Below are positions 56,424 through 64,000 of a DNA stretch of 64,000 bases, one piece after another. The stretch's first letter is position 1. Each line of letters starts with the position of its first letter. Position numbers and translations under genes: made by a program. The notes beneath the pieces were generated by a model that made no database searches, had not been told where the DNA came from, and saw only the letters and a program-made list of their open reading frames with translations. Source of the stretch: Myoxocephalus aenaeus (Eukaryota; Chordata; Actinopteri; Perciformes; Cottidae); assembly GCA_038501785.1 (NCBI GenBank), contig JBAMJR010000031.1, positions 14,911,501-14,975,500 on the forward strand, given 5' to 3'.

Positions 56424-57332
56424 GGCGTTAACTGTAAAAGATCTTTTTGTTTTGTGTTCAGTGTCGTCCCTTTTTGCTGACTGATTCAATTTGCTATAAA
56501 TCGTGAAGAATCATTTAACCGTGCGGCCGTATTTATATCAGGTGAAGCCGGAGAGGAGCAATCATTCTGCGGCGCCGACGATACGACTTCTCTCTGTCTC
56601 ACTCTAGTATTTCTCCTCTCCTTCTTATTTACTCGCCTTCGAATACGAAGACATCTTTTATTTGACGTGTGCTGCTGTGCTTCCTGAGGCAATATGAATT
56701 CATCATATTAATGACTTTGAGGAGTATCCAAGAAAAGAAGATTTGTTGCTCGATACCTGGAAGGGAAATGAGAGATTTGAGTTTACATAGAAATACTTTA
56801 CCGTAGTGTTTTTGCATGATTAAGAAGTAAATATTATCCTGGTCGTGGTATTTTAGCCAGAGATATTCCATAATGGCCCAGTTTGTTAAAAATCGTTGCT
56901 CTCGCATTGGGGGACTTCCTGGGTCCATGCACATCTTTCCACTTCCTGTATCTGGTGGGATTCACCGTCGCCACGCAGAAAGAAGTGCATCATCTCATCC
57001 CTCTGTTACAGGAGGAACCCTAACCCATTTCTTGAAAGAGACATTGCTGCTTTGTTGTGGCTTTTATCACCACAAATGCCGTATAGATGTAGTCCAATAA
57101 TAATGTAGAGAAGGCAGACATCTCCAAAACTCTGCAACCGACCTCTGATCGGGGTTCTCTTGTCCGTCTCGCCCCTGCAGCCTTCTCACCCATCAGCACC
57201 GCCACCGGCCACGACTCCACCATGACCTGCAGGTCCATCATGGGCAACTCGGACGTCATCGAGTGCGACGCCGGCGGCGAGGCGCCGAACTTCACCGTGG
57301 GCTCCATCATCGATGGCGACGGCACCAAATAA
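29607..57332 (+). CDS. dmrt1: dmrt1: doublesex/mab-3 related transcription factor 1 (five coding exons)
   Basis: Exons 29607-29825, 31154-31316, 34217-34374, 41125-41305 and 57181-57332 splice in frame (873 nt, 290 aa; GT-AG throughout, strong donors GTAACG, GTGAGT, GTGACT, GTGAGT). Exon 1 encodes the DM domain with all zinc ligands (C31, C34, H37, H46, C50, C55, C57, C60) and the recognition helix ending IAERQRVMAAQ. Exon 2 continues VALRRQQAQEEELGI, the DMRT1 signature. Exon 3 has a Tyr-rich stretch (YPTYYGNLYNYQQYQ). Exon 4 has SSQYRMHSYYP and a short Asn run from AAC repeats. Exon 5 has SFSPIST, GHDSTMTCRSI and ends APNFTVGSIIDGDGTK. DMRT1 is a nuclear DNA-binding regulator of testis differentiation and germ cells, and is sex-determining in several fishes. 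The frame is complete. Exon 5 seems a few residues shorter than I recall for other fishes, between CRSI and ECDAG. Confidence 0.97.
31339..31410. repeat. Perfect 27-bp inverted repeat (hairpin) at the start of dmrt1 intron 2
   Basis: Arms 31339-31365 and 31384-31410 are exact reverse complements separated by 18 bases. The hairpin begins 22 nt after the exon 2 donor. In RNA it would fold into a 27-bp uninterrupted stem of pre-miRNA-like size. Confidence 0.9.
32940..33056 (-). repeat. tRNA-derived SINE-like element
   Basis: On the minus strand, CTGTAGCTCATGTGGTCGTC (A-box-like) is followed about 30 nt later by GGTTCGATGCCC, which fits the RNA polymerase III B box GGTTCGANNCC. It is then followed by a common fish SINE tail-like body. 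Confidence 0.65.
33179..33481 (-). CDS. Possible small secreted peptide ORF antisense in dmrt1 intron 2
   Basis: From the ATG at 33481 (minus) a 100-aa frame opens with MTFVVPVLLLVITESQSA, which looks like a cleavable signal peptide. The remaining stretch has five cysteines (a CC pair, then C...CVC). A second ATG in frame lies 12 codons upstream (33517). I recognise no family, no promoter or splicing partner is evident, and the frame may be chance. Confidence 0.2.
   Translation of the reverse strand: MTFVVPVLLLVITESQSARLLYPARSFPLCCQARDLKVHSRIEHKAEDTSSLDQSHDPPPNVCYQADREHHICVCLRQPAKMPFHAAATKINFHFPLIFP
35548..35645 (+). repeat. tRNA-derived SINE-like element
   Basis: TGGCCCAGTGACCCAGTGG (A-box-like) and GGTTTGATTCAGGC (B-box-like, about 35600-35613) lie about 40 bp apart in tRNA order. 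Confidence 0.5.
38785..38945 (+). repeat. tRNA-derived SINE
   Basis: TGGCTCAAGGGGTTAGAGCGG (A box) and GGTTTGATCCCC (B box, 38841-38852) are followed by TGTCCTTGAGCGAGACACTG AAACC, the conserved body of a widespread fish SINE type. Confidence 0.8.
40835..41004 (+). other. Promoter-like segment with a 22-residue ORF inside dmrt1 intron 3
   Basis: An inverted CCAAT box (GATTGG, 40835-40840) is followed by two TTTTATAC motifs (about 40855-40870). A GC-rich leader follows, then GGAACCATGG at a good Kozak context (ATG 40936), encoding MAIYPSKRRTSIVGLKTLK and three more residues to TAA at 41002-41004. It ends 120 bp before exon 4. It may be a relic of a retrocopied promoter, an internal dmrt1 promoter, or chance. 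No family is recognised. Confidence 0.25.
42454..42859. mobile_element. MITE-like non-autonomous element
   Basis: The ends are imperfect terminal inverted repeats: left TTTAAAGGGACAGTACGTG, right (reverse complement) TTTGAAGGGCCAGTGTGT. The inside carries GGCGACATCTAGCGGTGAAT and a GC-rich block, as in a repeat I recall as frequent in percomorph genomes. No clear target duplication. The frames through it are not genes. Confidence 0.65.
43160..43222 (+). repeat. Relic of a teleost retroelement 3' tail
   Basis: TGTAAATGAGAATTGGTTCT followed by TACCTGGTTAAATAAAGGTC is a form seen at the 3' end of many fish repeat copies. Only the last ~60 bp remain. Confidence 0.6.
43644..44042. repeat. Dispersed 'TCATGGAAAAG' repeat, copy 2
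   Basis: Homologous to 8986-9255 over both ends (GGTTCTTACGGTCATGGAAA ... GTGTATGAACCCTGCC), but with an extra internal stretch (43845-43970) absent from copy 1. Copy 1 is therefore an internally deleted form or the reverse. Confidence 0.75.
44808..44874. repeat. (TG)n microsatellite
   Basis: About 32 TG units within dmrt1 intron 4. Confidence 0.95.
46162..46210. repeat. (TA)n(CA)n microsatellite
   Basis: About 15 TA units, then short CA units, beside a GC-rich stretch. Confidence 0.9.
46861..46942. repeat. (CA)n microsatellite
   Basis: About 41 CA units, with a second shorter run at 46994-47014. Confidence 0.95.
48187..48242. repeat. (CT)n microsatellite
   Basis: About 27 CT units. Frames of alternating Ser-Leu or Arg-Glu across it are artefacts. 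Confidence 0.95.
50427..50480. repeat. (TA)n(TG)n microsatellite
   Basis: About 16 TA then 10 TG units, directly adjoining the left arm of a long inverted repeat. Confidence 0.93.
50480..50811. repeat. Long imperfect inverted repeat (MITE or cruciform-forming), ~95-bp arms
   Basis: Left arm 50480-50575 (GAAGCAACTTTTCTTCTTGA ... CACTCTTTATATT) pairs with right arm 50719-50811 read in reverse complement, with a handful of mismatches and a small indel. The centre (50576-50718) is made of TATATACAGTATATATA-type palindromes with three ATATGCATTTATATATGCAT units. No coding content. Confidence 0.85.
53684..53752. repeat. Dispersed 'ACTCAAGTA...CACTACATTT' repeat fragment
   Basis: TTTTTACTCAAGTATTTCCA and CTTTATACTTCGACCTCACT ACATTTCAGAGG match the family seen at 13480-13570 and 26336-26460. 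Confidence 0.55.
56337..56422. repeat. (CA)n microsatellite
   Basis: About 43 uninterrupted CA units, 0.76 kb upstream of dmrt1 exon 5. Confidence 0.95.
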
Positions 57333-57560
57333 TACGAAGCTAAGGAAGATGTTTTACATAAACTTGATGTTCTCGCGAAACCATTTCAGTGTTGCTGCAG
57401 GTTTCTCTGTTTCTGTCCGGGAGGCACGATGACGTACTTTCCTTATTGTGGTTAATTGTAGTTTAGCGGTTACATTTTTTTGTGTTGAGGCCAGTTCAGC
57501 AGCATACAAAGGTCTCAGAACGGCAAAATTAAATAAAAATTCATGTTTAAGTTCACAAAT
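57333..57560 (+). other. dmrt1 3' UTR with candidate polyadenylation signal
   Basis: After the stop at 57330-57332, the first clear AATAAA is at 57532-57537 in an A-rich context, giving a 3' UTR of about 220 nt. Longer forms are possible. Inference from the motif only. Confidence 0.5.
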
Positions 57561-60500
57561 AACAACATGCACTTACTGGAGAAACACTCTCCAGACTTTA
57601 AAGATGACTAAACAGTGCCATAAATAAGTCTCTTGATTATTAGTCGTCATATTGGGAACAAATTATTCAAAGTAGACGGTGACTGGTTGTGTATTTGTAA
57701 AGTTGTACACTTGTTTTTCCTGTTACGGCAGAGTTCTTGTTTTTTTAATTATCCAAACGATAAAGTGACACAACATTCAGAATAATAATATTAAAATCCT
57801 TCCTCGCACACAGTGCTGTTGACCGGTGCAGTTTTCCAACAGCATGTTTAGTTGGATATTAGTGGACGATCTTTGGACCATCAGAAAACAGGCGTAGTGT
57901 TCGCTAAGATATCTTTTTTAACTGAAAAACTGGAATCACTGTTACATCTCAAGCACTTATTTAGAAAATGTCAAAGGGAAAATGGAGCGAGTGCGTCCCC
58001 TATAGTTTCTTAGTTTGCATGCGATGCATGAAACTTTATTAGTTTAATGTGTAAAGTATTTAACCGGTTTTGTGCTCCAGTAGACAAAGTTGAGCCTGAC
58101 CTTCCCGGGAAACGCTGATTATGTGATTTGCAGGTCAAAAGATGGCGAGGTCGAATAGGAACGTAACACCCGTTTCACCTGTGTAACCACACCCACCAGT
58201 GATGTCACAGTGTACTGACACCCGGGAGTACATTTCCACGTCACTGTTCAAGCTGAGAAGTTAAACCACTGCAGGTCAGCGAAACAAAGACTTTACTTCC
58301 ATATAATTGTTTCAACAGACTTTAGATGTTACAAGACACTATAACTTATCTTATAAATATATGAATATTACAATTAAGGTTTTGTAGAAACTATTGCCCA
58401 ACAGATACTGTATCTTGGAGGCTGAAATATTGATATTTTAGAGTTTAAAAACTAGATGGTTTACTAAAATAGACCATTTTTAGATCATTTTTGTTTGGGA
58501 TTCCTTTAATTAGTTTTTAAATACTTTGTGACCAGGGCAAGATAGTTCATTAGACATAAACAATCTAATGGAGACGGTTTCTTTATTACCTCAAACATCT
58601 CTTTGGTATTTCTTGTTGACGTAAACAACAAAACCAATACATCTGTTGAAACATCAGCCTGGACTTTTTTTTTTTAATCGCTCGGGCTCTGTGAAAAACT
58701 TTTAATCCAAATTCTGCCCAGATTTATGCCTCGATATCTTTTGCACTTGCAAATATACAGAACAATCGGATCATTTTGAAAAAGATACTAAGACTGCATG
58801 CGTTGTCTTTCCCCCCCTGGTATAAATAAATATAAAAAAATGCGTCCCTGAATAAAAGTTGAGAGAAGAAAACATGAGGACGTCCTCCTGCAGGAGGGTT
58901 ATCGGGGAGAAACCCTGCAGGTCAGACATGAATCATGTTTCCCTCCGTTGCGTTGCTGGCGTGTGATGAGCACCGGCTGCTTATTTATGGCACAGATCCA
59001 GCCGCATTGTTTATTCCACAGCATTTGCATGTCTATTGTATATTTAACCCCTTCAGGCCCGGGGCCACACGGGCTACTGTTGACACGCTGTGGCACGCGG
59101 AGGCTGAGGAGCTGGATATGTAGCAGTGATGTGCAGAGCTGAAACTATCAGTTGATTCATCGATCCAGAAAAAAAAAGCAACAATTTTGATAAACAGTTA
59201 ATAATTTTTTTGCCATTTTTTCAAGCAAAAAAAACATTTTATGGTTTTAACTTGTGAAATGTTTGGATTTGCCGATTTTACTTATCTTAAATGAAAGTAA
59301 ATAAAATAATATTGTTTTTTTGACTGTTGAGATGTCACTTTGAGATCTAAGTGGGTAATTGCCTTTTTTTCCTTCTTTTTTTTCTAAAGCTTTATTGACC
59401 AATTAACTAATCAATTAATCAAAAAAGAATCAGCAGGTTAATTGATGATAAAAAAAATGATAATTGTTGTGTTTTTTAACAGATAAAATACCTGATCACA
59501 GTGTTTTTTGTTTTGTGTAAATCATTACCCCCATACTGTGTTGTACTTTATGAACTAATGAAAGTAATCTTGTGTTGCCCACTTTTGAGTTGTGTTGTTT
59601 CAGTGTTGATTAAAAAGAAAACAACTCAGACGAGATTTTGCCAACTTTGCCGCCGCCGTGGTGATGTGTGTTTTGTGTTTTTTTACGGAGATTAATTTCC
59701 AACTGCATGCCGAGAAAAGTGTTTATTGGTGGTTTGCGTTTGAATAAGACAGCAACAAAAGTAATTTGGAGTCCCGGAGTTTATGTCGCTACAAGTTCTC
59801 GGCGAATAAAAACGCTCCGAGTGGGTGATGGAGTGTAAATGTGATGCTGGAAACAACAATATAAAACAGACAAAAGAAAATTACTTGTATTTTCTTTCTG
59901 CTGCGCTGTGGGAACATTCATTGGATTCTGCCCCATCTGTTGCAATCAATAACGTGACCATCTTGTTTTTTTTTATGAAACGCACTTACTCTTAATTTCA
60001 TCCACCAGTGGTTTTAGAGAGAAGAATGTGGAGTTACCTATAAGGCTCCGGCATTATAAATCACCTCTCGAGACCAGATTGTACAGCAGTATCGATTGAT
60101 CCTGATATATCACAGAAATTTACTGTCACTTCTGTTTTCAATTAAAGATACAATCAGTCAGATAATGACTTAATTGGATTTTACAGAAGATTGAGTTTTA
60201 TTGCCCCGTGCTTTACGAGTTTAGTTAAGGAAAGGCCATTTTATCACGGTTGTCAGGGCCGGCCGGCTGCCGCTCGCCTCGTCCTTCTGTAGCTGCTGCC
60301 GGCGCCGCGGTGCACGGCCCAGGAGGGGAAAGTGTCACAGGATTGGTTTTCCTTGAGCTGCCTCCGCCTCCATGAATCATGCCCTCCCCTTAATAGATAA
60401 AATCTGCTGGGATCCCACCGTGACACCTCCGGGTGGAGTGATGGCCGCTCGATACAGACAGGAAGTGCTGGGAGGAGGACACAGTGAGCTCAGAGGTGGG

Positions 60501-61378
60501 AATTTAAGACCGCTTGGATAATATATTTTGTTTTAATTATATATTTATAGCTGAGGAATATCTGGAGAGTAAAGTATTTGTTCTCAGATTTAGAGTTTTC
60601 AGCTCACCTCTGCATGTGCGAAAGATAATCTGAGTTTTTAATTTAGTTATAAACTCCAGAAAGTAGCACAAAAATAAATACTACGTGTCCTTGAACCGTC
60701 CACGTGGGAGTATAATTGAGGTTTATGTCCTCTGTCAAATGTCCTTGTTAGTTATTTTCATATTTAGTGAACCTTGTCTTTTTTTCGCCAGGTTTTATTT
60801 GACTAAAAGGCATTTTCTGAGCGACTTAGTCGAAGAAAACTAACTATTTTAACAATGAAACCGTCTCAGTGTTTTTTAGTAGTAGATTATATCTGTTTCT
60901 GTGTATAATCTAGTTGAGCCTACGGGTCAAGCCCAAATATCACAGGGTCTTTCTCCCAAGCTGTTGCTTCAGCACAGGAAACTGAAGAAAAAAAAAGTCT
61001 TTGATATTTTGTCTCCGCTTTTTTGTAAAGGAAAATGTTTTGAGACGTTTTGGTGAAGATACATTCGAGTCTCGTCTTTTTCCGTCAGCAATACTGAATG
61101 TTGATGTGGTCACAGTCACCAACAAGGATCTATTTAATCTACGATTAGTTCTAATCAGAGTTTAGCAAAACTAGGTTTGAAATGAACAAATCCCGAAAAT
61201 TAAACATAACAAAGACAAAATAATCTCTGAAGAGTAAAACCAAGCATGTTAGTTTAATCGATATGTAGCTGCTTGCTCACCCGAATTTAACTTAAATAAT
61301 AAATTGTTCTATTAAGTAGACAATATATAAACATACTTCTGTCCATGTGGCCTTCGTTTTCTAAACATGCACATCCAG
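57561..61378. other. Intergenic region downstream of dmrt1
   Basis: No gene is seen. GC-balanced stretches at 58870-59110 and 60225-60490 contrast with AT-rich flanks and might be enhancers. In vertebrates dmrt3 normally follows dmrt1, but none of it lies within this window. Confidence 0.5.
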
Positions 61379-62483
61379 ATGCACACACGCACACATCCAC
61401 ATGCACATCCACATGCACATCCAGATGCACACACGCGCACATCCACATGCACACATCCACATGCACACATCCACATGCAAATATCCACATGTACACATCC
61501 ACATGCACATCCACATGCAAATATCCACATGCACACATCCACATGCAAACATCCACATGCACATATCCACATGCAAATATCCACATGCACACATCCACAT
61601 GCACACATCCACATGCACATCCACATGCAAATATCCACATGCACACATCCACATGCAAACATCCACATGCACATATCCACATGCAAACATCCACATGCAC
61701 ACATCCACATGCAAACATCCACATGCACATATCCACATGCACACATCCACATGCACATCCACATGCACACATCCACATGCACACATCCACATGCACATAT
61801 CCACATGCACACATCCACATGCACATCCACATGCACACATCCACATGCACACATCCACATGCACATATCCACATGCACACATCCACATGCACATATCCAC
61901 ATGCACACATCCACATGCACACATCCACATGCAAACATCCACATGCACATCCACATGCACACATCCACATGCACATCCACATGCACACATCCACATGCAC
62001 ACATCCACATGCAAACATCCACATGCACATATCCACATGCACACATCCACATGCACACATCCACATGCACACATCCACATGCACACATCCACATGCACAT
62101 ATCCACATATCCACATGCACACATCCACATGCACACATCCACATGCACATATCCACATATCCACATGCACACATCCACATGCACACATCCACATGCACAT
62201 ATCCACATGCACACATCCACATGCACACATCCACATGCACATCCACATGCACACATCCACATGCAAACATCCACATGCACATATCCACATGCACACATCC
62301 ACATGCACATATCCACATATCCACATGCACATATCCACATGCACACATCCACATGCACATCCACATGCACACATCCACATGCACACATCCACATGCACAT
62401 ATCCACATATCCACATGCACATATCCACATGCACATCCACATGCACACATGCACACATCCACATATCCACATGCACATATCCA
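61379..62483. repeat. 1.1-kb minisatellite of CACATCCACATG-type units
   Basis: About 80 units of 12 or 14 bp: CACATCCACATG (12) and the 14-bp forms CACACATCCACATG, CACATATCCACATG, CAAACATCCACATG and CAAATATCCACATG. Unit types recur in runs, indicating higher-order structure. Reading frames of 370-410 codons are open in all six frames because no unit contains a stop in either direction. It is repeat, not gene. Confidence 0.95.
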
Positions 62484-63430
62484 AACAAGCAAGCATGCCG
62501 GGTCAGTAGGTGGTGAGTTAACGATATGTCAAATACCAGAGAAGAACATTATGACCCTGCATGGTAAGCTTATTTTCTTTTGACAGTTATAGTAACTTAA
62601 AAACAGACACATGTAGCTAATTATTCAGTTATTTATAGTTATTTAACACCTATTTCTTCTGGTTTACCACTTTTGTGCGAACCAAATGTAAACAAACAGT
62701 TATCAGCCAATGCAGTTGTTGGTTCAGGCGAATGTGTATTACTCAAAATGATCTGTATACATGTGGAAATACCTACGATTAAAGAGTAAATGCGGAACAA
62801 AAAAAGGGAGCAACTTCTTTTTACATTAATGCACATATTCTTAATAGCTTTAGCATATTAAGCTAACCTGCACCTGTAGGAGGGGCTACATATTATCAAG
62901 AGAACAATTGGTGTCAAACTTGTTTTTTTAAATAACACTTTACAGTAGCCGTGTTTCCATTCACGTATTATTATGCACATTTTGCATAATCGCAACAGCG
63001 GCTTGGAGCGGCTAGGTGTTTTTTGCTTCTGTCGATGCCAAAGAGTTGACGCTCTCGTCTTCGTCTCCAGACCGGATGAAACGTGACCAAAACTCACTGA
63101 CATGAAAGAACAATTCAAACTTTAAACATATTCCTGAAGACCGTTTTCCTTGTAGATGGTTGATGCCCCCGACACAATGATAGAATTAAGTAGATTTTTG
63201 GGGAAAACAATCACGCATTTGGGAACATTTATGGCCACAGAAGGCGTGTTACAAGCAAAAGGTTCCGCAACTAAAAGTTTCCTTTTTTCTGCGTAATCAT
63301 CATGAAATCAAATGCAGATTTAATGCCATTTACATTTTCTGCGCAGACAAAAAGTCAACATAAAATGTGAAACCGTAATCAATAAGTTTAATTTATAAAT
63401 AGCACCTTTCAAACTCATGCAATTCTAAGT
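62484..63430. other. Intergenic sequence, no gene seen
   Basis: Mixed AT-rich sequence. The short frames on the minus strand show no domain or splice context. Confidence 0.5.
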
Positions 63431-63436
63431 TCTCCC

Positions 63437-63592
63437 GAAGGTTTCTTCCCTTTTTTCCCTGTGAAAGGGTTTTTCCTGATCCGATGTGAGGTCCCGGGAC
63501 AGGGATGTCGTATGTGTACAGATTGTAAAGCCCTCCAAGACAAATTTGTATTTATGATTTTTGGCTATACAAAATAAACTGAATTGAATTGA
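63437..63592 (+). mobile_element. 5'-truncated L2 LINE copy (3' end only)
   Basis: It matches 5086-5250 of the full-length element: CTGTGAAAGGGTTTTT, GATGTGAGGTCCCGGGACAG, TGTAAAGCCCTCCAAGACAA, and ends in CTGAATTGAATTGAAC. About 23 bp are missing within the T-rich part. Such severe 5' truncation is normal for LINE insertions. The final bases to 64000 are AT-rich with no gene. Confidence 0.92.
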
Positions 63593-64000
63593 ACAGGAAA
63601 CCCCCAATCAAACAGAATGTTAAATAAAAATAACAAGAACAAAACACTCTGAATAAATTGATTATGGTAAAACAGTTAAATGTTAATAAAGTAAAATTCA
63701 AGTGAAATAAAATAATAAATAGAATATTCATGAATACTTTACCATATCAAAAAAAACTAAATAACAATCCGATTTGATAAGCAATAATAATAACAATTTT
63801 AAAATGATAAATCACAACATAAAAGTATCACTGAATACATTTGATCATACTGTAGCAGCAAATATAAACTAATTTAAATAACGATGAAAGCTAATGAAGC
63901 AGATATATTAAACACTTCAGGGCTCAACAATAAGGAGCTTCAGTCTTTGTTGTTAATAAATAAAATATGTGTACAGGGGCAGGTAAAAATGTATGTTTTG

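Larger units (their letters stand above)
41306..57180. other. dmrt1 intron 4 (15.9 kb)
   Basis: The largest intron. Besides the repeats listed separately I find no coding gene. GC-balanced stretches without simple repeats (about 45590-46140, 47840-48180, 49560-50290, 51600-52110) stand out from the AT-rich background and are candidate regulatory DNA. Conservation could not be tested. Confidence 0.5.

Noticed and set aside
61287..62583. Six overlapping frames of 370-412 codons rich in His/Thr/Cys or Met/Trp/Gly
   Set aside because: They are produced by the 12/14-bp minisatellite; all six frames are open and there is no splice or domain support.

Overview
The window is vertebrate genomic DNA, almost certainly from a ray-finned (percomorph-type) fish. 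The reasons are GT-AG-spliced genes with teleost-like protein sequences, a complete fish-type dmrt1, a fish-type RING/B-box/SPRY TRIM gene, a CR1/L2-clade LINE with the usual teleost 3' tail, fish tRNA-derived SINEs, a hAT-type element and abundant (CA)n/(TA)n microsatellites. No bacterial, plasmid or CRISPR feature is present.

Left third (1-27 kb). A ~5.1 kb full-length L2-type LINE (about 182-5255) with intact ORF1 and ORF2 sits inside one copy of a directly repeated segment. That segment is copy A (1-181 plus 5256-7855) and copy B (20158-23069). Copy B lacks the LINE and so shows the empty site. Between the copies are a nine-exon minus-strand gene reconstructed here as cfap157 (8854-14367, 498 aa, with an RFX-type X-box just upstream of its ATG), a single-exon minus-strand TRIM gene (15768-17174), and a 1.27 kb non-autonomous hAT element with a perfect 8-bp target duplication (18385-19657). 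Copy B overlaps the last exon of an unrecognised small minus-strand gene (23011-25739 coding, 131 aa), which has a 5' UTR exon and a TATA box near 27.04 kb. Copy A carries only the last 58 bp of that gene.

Right two thirds (28-64 kb). dmrt1 occupies 29607-57332 on the plus strand. Five coding exons (219, 163, 158, 181 and 152 nt) splice in frame to a 290-aa DM-domain transcription factor. Introns are 1.3, 2.9, 6.8 and 15.9 kb. A splice acceptor lies 2 nt before the ATG, suggesting a non-coding exon upstream. The introns hold SINEs, a MITE-like element, a perfect 27-bp hairpin, a long inverted repeat and several GC-balanced stretches that may be regulatory. Downstream (57.3-64 kb) there is no gene, only a 1.1 kb minisatellite open in all six frames and a truncated copy of the L2 3' end.

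Functional reading: dmrt1 drives testis differentiation, and cfap157 is a cilium/sperm-flagellum gene. Two male-function genes, a recent duplication and young transposons near dmrt1 make this a region worth testing for sex linkage, but nothing in one haploid sequence proves that. All exon boundaries are predictions from splice signals, reading phase and remembered family similarity; no alignment or transcript data were available.
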